From Agelaius tricolor (Eukaryota > Chordata > Aves > Passeriformes > Icteridae), in the NCBI GenBank assembly GCA_023055355.1, contig JALJCS010000001.1, forward strand, positions 97,511,381 to 97,575,380: a DNA stretch of 64,000 nucleotides. The letters are read 5' to 3'. Below, in pieces: positions 52,501-61,500 of the stretch. The number at the start of each line of letters is the position of its first letter. Positions within the stretch are counted from its first letter, which is position 1. The notes beneath the pieces were generated by a model that was given only the letters and a program-made list of their open reading frames with translations, was not told where the DNA came from and searched no databases. A program made the position numbers and the translations under genes.

Positions 52501-55500
52501 GCTTATACAGCTATCAGCTGTTCAATAAAGTTACAGCATCCATCACCCTTCACTTGGCAGTAAGATGGAGGAATAGCTTCTCTACAACTGTTTATTTAAA
52601 TATCATGCTAAATTTGCCATGGTTTCCAAATAGTTAGCATTTTAAGTTGCTGATTTTGGAAGGGTTTTGCCTATATAAGGATTACAGACTTTGGAAAGAA
52701 ATGTGTTCTGAAATACAATTAAACCACTGAAGGATCATTACTTGGAGTACCTGAGATGAGCATATGTCTCTGCTTTGCTTGTAGAATTATAGGTATAAAT
52801 CTTACACAGTAACAGTCCCCTACAGAGGTCCTTTCTGGTGATGGGTCATGCTTCACTGTGTTGAGTCATGTTACTGATATTGAATATTTAGTCTAAAGGC
52901 AGCAGTTCTTCTGATTGGTTATTAGTACTTTTTAAAAATGGGAATACTTTTCCATGTTTGTGCTCTGAATTTTTATCTTTAGGGTTTGATATATGTTTCT
53001 TATAATCTGATTTTCTCTTACCAATGTCAGAAGCTCTTACATTACTTCTCTTCTTTGCATATCTTCTGAAAAACTGAACATATTTCTTTCCTATTTTCAT
53101 GTCTGAAAAAAGGAGAACCCATGTAATGTCTTGAAAAATACTAAGTCTATAGCTAAATATGGCGCAACGAATTCATTTGCCAATCTGGCATAAACAATCT
53201 TCTAATCAAAAAATATGTACACGTACTAGGGTTTTTTGTTTCTTTTCCTGTTTTGTTTTTTTGGCAGTAGAATTGTGTCAGCTGAGGTCGGATGAGAATG
53301 TGTGTGATAGTTTAACGAGTATTGCCATGACAACAAAACTTAGCAGTGCAGAGAAATGCTGAAAACCTCTTCACAGAGGATCTGGGATTAGTACTGCTTC
53401 TTTTAGGCTCAGTGTATCAGACACCCTGGTGTCACTGAACTTAACAGAGAAAGTTGAATGTCACAAGGAGGCTATTTAAAGATTACCTAACAATACCACC
53501 ATCAGTGTGGTAGTAGAAAAACCAGCTCTTCTGCAAAAACAAATGAGATTCAGCATCTGAAGAGATAAATGACCCAGCTGAGCTAAAGTTTTAGCAGTAG
53601 AGGAGATTTTTAAAAGAGACTTTATAGAGGAAGGACACAAAGAGCCATAAAAGATGTGCTCAACTGGATCAGAAGCGTAGTAAGAGTGAAGGTATGTCTG
53701 AATAGGGAGAAGAACTGTCTTCCTGGAGAAGAAAGAATATATATGCTTATTGTGTAGGCCAGAAACCTAACACAAGGAGGGATACAGTAAACACTGCAAA
53801 GTGCTCAGAACTGAAGGCAAGCTACAATATCCACAAGGTGACATTTGCAAGCTTGCAAGAGGGCAAGATACAAACTGAAAATAAATGATGACAGAACACA
53901 ACGAGTTAGATAAAATCCTATCAAACAAAACCAGGTGGAGCAGGATTTCATCCTCAGTCAAGAGACACAATTCACAGCAAAGCACACACAGATTAAAGAT
54001 ACTGGCAAGGAGCCCCCTCTTCCAGCTTCGTATATCTCCACACCTTTTATAATGAGCTAAACTTTCCACCTAAACATTCCCCTGCCTTATACCCCCATTC
54101 TCAGGTGTGTGCAAAGGCTCCTGGGGAAAAGGAGAAACACCAGCACTGCGGGTACTTTATTTGTAAGCAGAAGCTGCTGCCAGGCTTGCTGCATCCTCCC
54201 TGAAATCTGCTGAGGCTGTGCCGCTGCCTGCTGGAGCACAGCTGCACTGCAGCTTGGAACACTACAAACTAGGGAGATTGCTTCTGGAAGTACTCTCTTT
54301 CTAAATCAGCAGTCATCAAGCATACAGAATAAGAGCTGACAGTTTTTTTGCTTTTTTTCCCCCATAGCCTAAATCCTGAGATCCACTAATGCTATATAAA
54401 TAGCTGCAGAGATAGGATTGATCTGCCTCTCAAAAATCATCTTTGTTCAAGATGTCTACTTGTTTGAGAAGTTAACCTAATGAAAGCGGGGACAAAATAG
54501 CCCTGCATGTCTTCATGCTTAAGAAATTTATTTAAACTTATTCTTAAATGTGGGTAGATGGCAAATAAGGTATTGATGTTGACTGGATATGACACTAGAG
54601 TTTTATGATCCACAGAATAAATATGGAAAGGCCAATTTCTTAAATATTGTGCTGTGATACATTTGAAATAAAAAATGACTGTTTTGCACAGTGACACAGC
54701 CAGTGCTACCTGTGTTTCCAAAGCTCACCTCATAGGAGTTGCTAAAATATGAGATATTTTATATGTAGCAAATCTGTTCCCTACTACTTGTAGTCTTGTG
54801 GTTTAATGTCACAGGACATAGTACGCTTTGAGTGCGGGTTCTCACCACATATTTGTCAATGATTTCTGCTGAAGTGATAGCTTATACCTTAACAAAAGGG
54901 TTACTGGCAGGCGAACAAGAAAATGCATTTGCAAAAGACATTTTTATGCCTTCAAAATCAAATCAGATCTGCACTTTCTCCCTCGTCGTTGTAAAGTCAT
55001 AAAATGTTGAGCGACTTTGTAAGTCTAACAGTGGGAAACAGGATAATTGTAGGATATACTTTCTGTATCTGAAGTAGGAGTTAGTTGTTGGTTCATCCTT
55101 TATTCTTAGAAAGGGTTATCATAAAAATTGTGAAACATTGGAAGAACCCACACTTCTGAACCAGTTCTTTTGCCCTTAGTAACACCTTGTTTTGGGGCTC
55201 AGCATGCAGAAGTGCACTAATACAAGAATGGTTGAGATATGGTTCCACTGAGTAATGGTTTCTCATTAGTCTATGGTGTATGTGGAGCTTTTCAGAACAA
55301 ATACAGAATAAATGTACTGTATTTTAATCCTACACAGTGCCATATATTCCAACGGATTGCCTGATGAATATTCCTTTCTAACTACTTTTCGGATGACTGG
55401 GGCCACACTTCAGAAATACTGGACTATTTGGCAGATTCAGGATTCTTCAGGAAAAGAACAAGTTGGAGTGAATCTCAATGGTCAAATGAAAAGTGTTGAG

Positions 55501-58500
55501 TTTTCTTATAAAGGAGCTGATGGAAGACACCAAACAGCATCATTTTTACATTTGCCTTTCTTGTTTGACTCCCAATGGCACAAGCTTATGATAATTGTGG
55601 AAGCAAACAGTGTCACACTTTTTATTGACTGTATTAAAATAGAGTCCTTAAACATAAAACCAAAAGGGAAAATCAACACTGATGGCTTTGCCGTGCTTGG
55701 AAAACTTAAAAATAATCCTCAAATTTCAGTTCCGGTAAGTTTCAAAATCTTTTATTTCTTCAAAAAGTGTTTTGTTTTGTGGAATGCATGTTTAAATTAT
55801 TTCTGAAAGCAGAAATGGCAGAAAATAACTCATTGGCAGGTAAGTGTTAACTTTTTTTTTTAAATTTTGCACTTATACCTTGTAAGTTAAGAGATGACCC
55901 ACGTTATGCCTAAATTTCAATAATGATAATTCCTAGATGTCCCTGTACTTGTTACAACTTTGAAGTAAAAGAGTGAAGTGAGACATAATTTTAAACTATA
56001 TCTCACACTGTTTGCAAAAAAACCCGTGGACACAGGTTAACCAGTGTTGTGTAAAACTGAAAGGGAAAACATTGCAACAAAAGAAGCATCTCATATTTCA
56101 TCACCTCTCTATGTTTAGTTGCAGGATTGAAATCAGTTTTACATGAGAATGCCAGCAGAAAGCTGCCTCATGTGTCTGAAGGGATCAATCTAACATGCTG
56201 TTATAGAGGTGGATGAGGAAATTTCAGTAGCTGAAAAGTTATACTAATTCTGTTGAAAACAGGAGTTAATATTTGAAAATGTCATTAAAATAATCAGCTG
56301 GAGCTCATAATGTGGCAATTAGCATATTACAAATTAGCATATGTATCTTAGCTTTGCTAACTGCTCTGAGCAATACTGATGGATGCATGGATAGGTAGGA
56401 TGATGAAAACATTACACATTACATATATTCTATGCATGTTAGTAGGGTGAAATGCCAATATTGTTTTCCTCTTTGGAAAGGTAGATTAAATGCAGAGAAA
56501 TCTATTGGTATTAATGGAAAAATTTTACAGCATCTGGTATACAGTGCTAGAGCAAACTGTGCCCTCCAGTTAGACACAGAGTCATCCCTTCAGAAGCGAG
56601 GAGGGTTCCTTTGCCTCTTGAAGTAGCGATTCCAAATGGCAGCTGACAAGTGAGGAGTGAGATGTGGTATCAAGGTCACCTTGGCCTTCTGTTGATACTC
56701 TGACTCACCTTTGGCCAGGATTGAAGAAGTGAGGAAAAGCAGAAGAGAAATCTTGGAATCTTATCCACTTTTCTCTCCAGCCTGTGTTTTGCAGAGACTT
56801 TCTCTTTTCAGCAAGGTATACAACTGAGCAGCATTGATCACCCAGGGCTCTGCAGGCATTTGGCAGGGAAACCTGTCTGGCATTAAGTTATGCCTGGCTT
56901 GTGTTTAAGACTGTACATCTTTAGGCACCAGTGTAGGGCTACATTAATTATAGGACAACCTCCTTTAAAGATGAAAGAACAAAATGGAATTAAGGAATTT
57001 TTATAATTCACCATTTATAATGCAAAATATTTGTTTATAACTTTAGCATGTTTCTGGGAAGATTTGGTCATATGAAGTATATTTTATGAAAAAAGTAAAA
57101 TCCTTGCATAAGTTAGGCTTTAAAACAAGAGTATGATGAACACTTCTTGACAAAAAGAATAATGAAGCACTGTAACAAATTATCAGGGAAGACAGAAAGT
57201 AAGCATGACACCATATTCTTAAACTGAGTTTGGATGCCTAAAATTACACTTTATTTTAGACAGAACTGACTTAGGACTCACTCGACTGAATTGCATGGCC
57301 TGTCTGGGAAGCCCAAAAAGGCAATGGTAGTGGTTCAACCTGATATTACAATAATGTAGATTTACAGACCCCATAACCTCTGAGATGATGATAAAGGAAT
57401 TACATAGTCACATGGACTAGTAATTTTAAAATGTCTATTTATATTGCAGAAATTTCTGTTTTAGCCTGTGTGGTTTATTTCTCTTTAAATTGAGTAAATA
57501 AATCTATGTTTGGGGCTATTCTAGTCTTTAACTTGCTTGACTGTAAGTTTAAATATCTCAAAAGACTTGCTTATTTAATATGCCCTAGGCGCAGCTTTTA
57601 ATTCACTCCCAGGCATTGTTAAAGTATATTACTTCCAGTGGTAGAATTTTAAAAGGACATAAATTATGTGTTCCCCATTCTTTTTTGCAGCATTCTGGTG
57701 AGGGCCCTATTTATCTTGCAGAATAGGTCAACTTCTCAGAGGTGCACTGTAACACATATAATTTTAAAAGGGATTCTTTATTGCTTGTTATTACTATGAG
57801 TGCCTAGGAGAATAATAGATACAGTTGCATTAGAAACTCCATCTTCCCTTTCAGCCTTTACAAAGATTTATTCCAGAATTTCTGGAATGCTTTATGGAGG
57901 ACAAATTTTCAAACAGATTCACAGTTGCATTTTATCTTTTCTTTTTTAGATAAAAGTATCAAAAAGTTTTATCTTTTTATCAAAAATTAATTAATATAAT
58001 CCATTATAAACTCTAAGCAATATGAGATTTAGCATAATTTGAAAACTGAAAAGGAATTTACTTCTAAATTACATGCCTATAATAGGAAGGTAAGGGAATT
58101 AATTTCTTACTGCTCAAATTTTAACTTCTGTGAGATTACATAATTGCCTTAATTACTGTGATTTCAGAGGCATTACCATGTTTTTTTCATAATAGATACT
58201 GAACACTTTGCTAGAAGTGACTCTTGGTCATTATTTAATTGACATTTCATGCTGCTAACTAGCTCAGGGAAGCTACATGACTTGTAGCATCTAAGAGGAA
58301 GCTGCTTGTCAATATTTGTTTAACAGGGATTAATTTACACCACAGAACAGATTGTGTCTGTGTACTGTAAAAAGTCACATCTTGTTTTTTTTCTCACCCT
58401 GTGAAATTTCACATTCACAAGGCTGAACTCTAGCTATGGAAAGACAAATAATACCAGAATTGGCTGTAATGTTCAAAGGTTTTAAAAAAAAGGTGCAAGG

Positions 58501-61500
58501 AGAAAGAAGCTCTAAAAGTGTGTTTCAGAGATGTCGAAAAATGGATAAAACGTGTTTAAAATAGCTCTGAAATGAGTTGCATTTAAATAGATGTAGTTTA
58601 TTCTTGGTCACTTAACAAATGTACAAACAGTTGACAGCAGACCTCTCTTAGGAGACACATAGATGTCGTTGGCAAGGTATTGTAGAAAATCTCCAGATGA
58701 AAAATTGCTTAGCTGAGTTGTATTTCCCAGGAGGGGTGACTTCCCCTAGATCATCACCAAGCCACCAATAGCCCCTAAGGTACTGCTAAATGCATTCCTG
58801 TGACTGATTTTATATGGAAAATACTACCCTACCTATTTAGGTCTCATTTGCATTTTACCTAAACTTCACCTCTCTCAACTAAAAAACACTGATAAGACAA
58901 CTGAATTATGGCGTTGATATTGAGATGTGCCAAGATGGTGGGCATTTGCAGGAATTTCTGTATAACTTAAGATGACAAAACAGTGAACAGTCAGACACAG
59001 TTAATCATATCTGTGCTGACTAAGAAATAAAGATGAAACAGAAATCCTGTAGGAATCCTGCCAAATGTGTGTCAGGAATACTGATCTATGGGTTTTAAGC
59101 ATTCCTTGTAGTTTAACTCCAGATACCAACTAAGCCCCACATGGCCACTTGCTCATTCTACCCCATGGTGGGATGGGAATTGTAAAAGTGAAAGTAAGGA
59201 AACTTGTGCATTGAGATAAAGACACTTTAATAGGTAAAGCTCGGGCCATGCACACAGGGAAAGCAAAACAAGGAATTAATTCACCACTTCCCAATGGCAG
59301 GCAGGTGTTCAGCCATCTCCAGGAAAGCAGGGCTCCATCAAATGTAACAGTGACTTGGGAAGACAAAGAGCATCACTTCAAACTCCCCCTGCCCTTTCCT
59401 TCTTCTCCCAGCTTTATATTCTGAGCATGATATCGTATGGTCAGGGATATCCCTTTAGTCAGTGGGATCAGCTGTCCTGGCTGTGTCCCCTCCCAAGTCC
59501 TTGTGCACCCCCAGCTTCCTTGCTGATGGGGTGGGGTCAGGGGCAGAAAAGGCCTTGACTCCATCCAAGCACTGCTCAGCAATAACAAAATCATCATCCC
59601 TGTGCTATCAACTCTGCTCCCAACACAAATCCAAAACACAGCTCCATAACAGTTACTGTGAGGAAAATGAACTCTACCTCAGGCAAAACTAGCACACCAT
59701 CTTTGGGTTTAAAAGGTTACATTTTAATATCTTTGCTTTATGATTACCCCTAAATTATCTGAGGTTCATTTCTGAAAACTTTATGACTGCACTTACTCCT
59801 TAATAACACTGTATATTGATAACAGCAGAATACCTACATGAGCTGTCTTCAAAATAATGGCATCCTTTAAATCATCTAAACTTAATCAACAAGATCATTG
59901 TGAAATACTGGCAAGGAAAAAGATGTCTTGACAGCAAGGCTAGAACATATATGCCCTTCTCACACCTCTCCTAAATCAATGGGAAGCCAGTCACATCTTT
60001 TACTACATTGCCACCAGAAGAGTTTTATTTTAAATTTTTTTTAAGTTAGAGAGGTTTCCTATCAGCTTTTGTTTTATATAGCCTAAAGGCAGACATAGTT
60101 AGCTCTCTTCTTTTCATAGCTGGTACAGAGCTGTGTTTTGGATTTAGTGTGAGGATACTGTTTACAACTTACTCCTGTTTGGGCTCTTGCTATTCTATGG
60201 CTGCCTTGTAGTATTAAATTAGTATTAGTTCTTTTATATGTATATTATGGCACTCAATTGGCTATTATTAGGATGGTTTAAAAATGAGAAGTGGATAAAG
60301 GAGGGAAAGAATTGGCTCACAAATGATGGTGTCAGTTAACAGGTAAAAGAAACAAGGGTATTCCTTCTGTTGTGTTCCAGTCTCAGCACTCTGGAAACCG
60401 TGATGGCTGCAAACAAACAGAACAGTAGAGATGTGATAAAGAGGATTTCAGCAGTGGCAGCACCTCGGCCGGTTTACGTCCCCTCTTTAAAATATCTCCG
60501 CAGTTAGGGGTGGGGAATGCAGGGCAAAGCCCTGCTCCACCTGTAGCTATTGACATGAAATACCTAGCGTTTAATCCTCTGCCTAGCGTGCCAGTATTCC
60601 ACCTCTTACACGCTCGGTCAGCGTGATCCCTGACCCGAATTAACATGATCTTTTCTCCTTTGCCAGTTCGAGATCCAGTGGATGGTGATCCACTGCGACC
60701 CCCTGCGACCCCAGCGCGAAGGCTGCGGCGAGCTGCCGGCTCGGGTGAGACACCTGTGCTGTCCTGTCCTGTCCTGTCCCGTCCCGCCCTGCCCGCCGCT
60801 GCAGCCCACGGGAGTCTCATTATCTCTCCCCTCTCCTGGCCACCGATGCTCTTTTTTACCATACCTGCCCGCTATTCGGTGCTTTTAGCAATCCAACGCC
60901 CCAGAGCAGCAGCCGCTGCCTCATTTTAACCCTTCAGTGACTCGCTGTCTGCCTCTCCTCTGGCGGCTGTTCGGCTGGTCCCTGCGGCCGCTGTGCCTGC
61001 CCTCAGGGGCTGTCGCGGCCGCCCCCGGCTCCGCGCTGAGCCTGGCGGCGGGAGGCCCAGGGGCACCGCGGAGTCGGTGTCCGACACGGCAGCCGCAGGG
61101 CAAAGGGTTAAGGCGCTGCTGGCGCTCCGTCCTCGCCTGCCCGGCCGCCAGCCCTCCTCCAATCCCCGCCACCCTGCCCCGGGCCGGGCCGCAGCCGGGA
61201 GGGGCTCCGGCCGCGCTCACCTTGCCCGCCCGCCCCGGCAGCCGCAGGCTGCTCCCTCCATCCATGGCCCGGCGCCTCCTGCCCCTGGGGCTCTTCCTGC
61301 AGGCGCTTTGCCTCGGTCTGGCTCAAGTAAGTTTGTTCTGACTTTGACTCTGCTTTGTTGTTTTTTATTTTTCCTCCCTCGCAGGTGACCCAGACGGGAA
61401 TCGAGGTAAGTGCGAGGGAGCGGACGGAGCTCGGGGTGCCGGCGCAGAGGGAGGGACCGAAGGCTGCTCTGCCGACCCCCGAAGGTGTTTGTGCCGTGTC

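Larger units (their letters stand above)
48712..55337 (+). other. COL9A1: COL9A1 intron 4
   Basis: This 6,626-nt intron is mostly AT-rich and featureless. The exception is the CpG-dense, LTR-like block at 49,740-50,400, listed separately. I found no further exon: the NC4 protein is continuous across this intron when compared with human. Confidence 0.85.
55735..60666 (+). other. COL9A1: COL9A1 intron 5
   Basis: This 4,932-nt intron is AT-rich and holds a solo LTR at 59.1-59.7 kb and an inverted fragment of the same family at 60.1 kb. The last 200 bases rise in CpG as they enter the internal CpG island. I see no further exon. Confidence 0.85.
60745..61384 (+). other. COL9A1: COL9A1 intron 6 (holds exon 1*)
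   Basis: In the long transcript this 640-nt intron is removed whole. It contains the internal promoter and exon 1* of the short transcript. Confidence 0.85.

Noticed and set aside
55735..55806. Continuation of the exon 5 reading frame past 55,734
   Set aside because: The frame meets a CCG|gtaagt donor and the human protein continues with the residues of exon 6, so the read-through is intron.
59130..59692. Open frames on both strands in intron 5
   Set aside because: They fall wholly inside the solo LTR and do not encode a retroviral or host protein.
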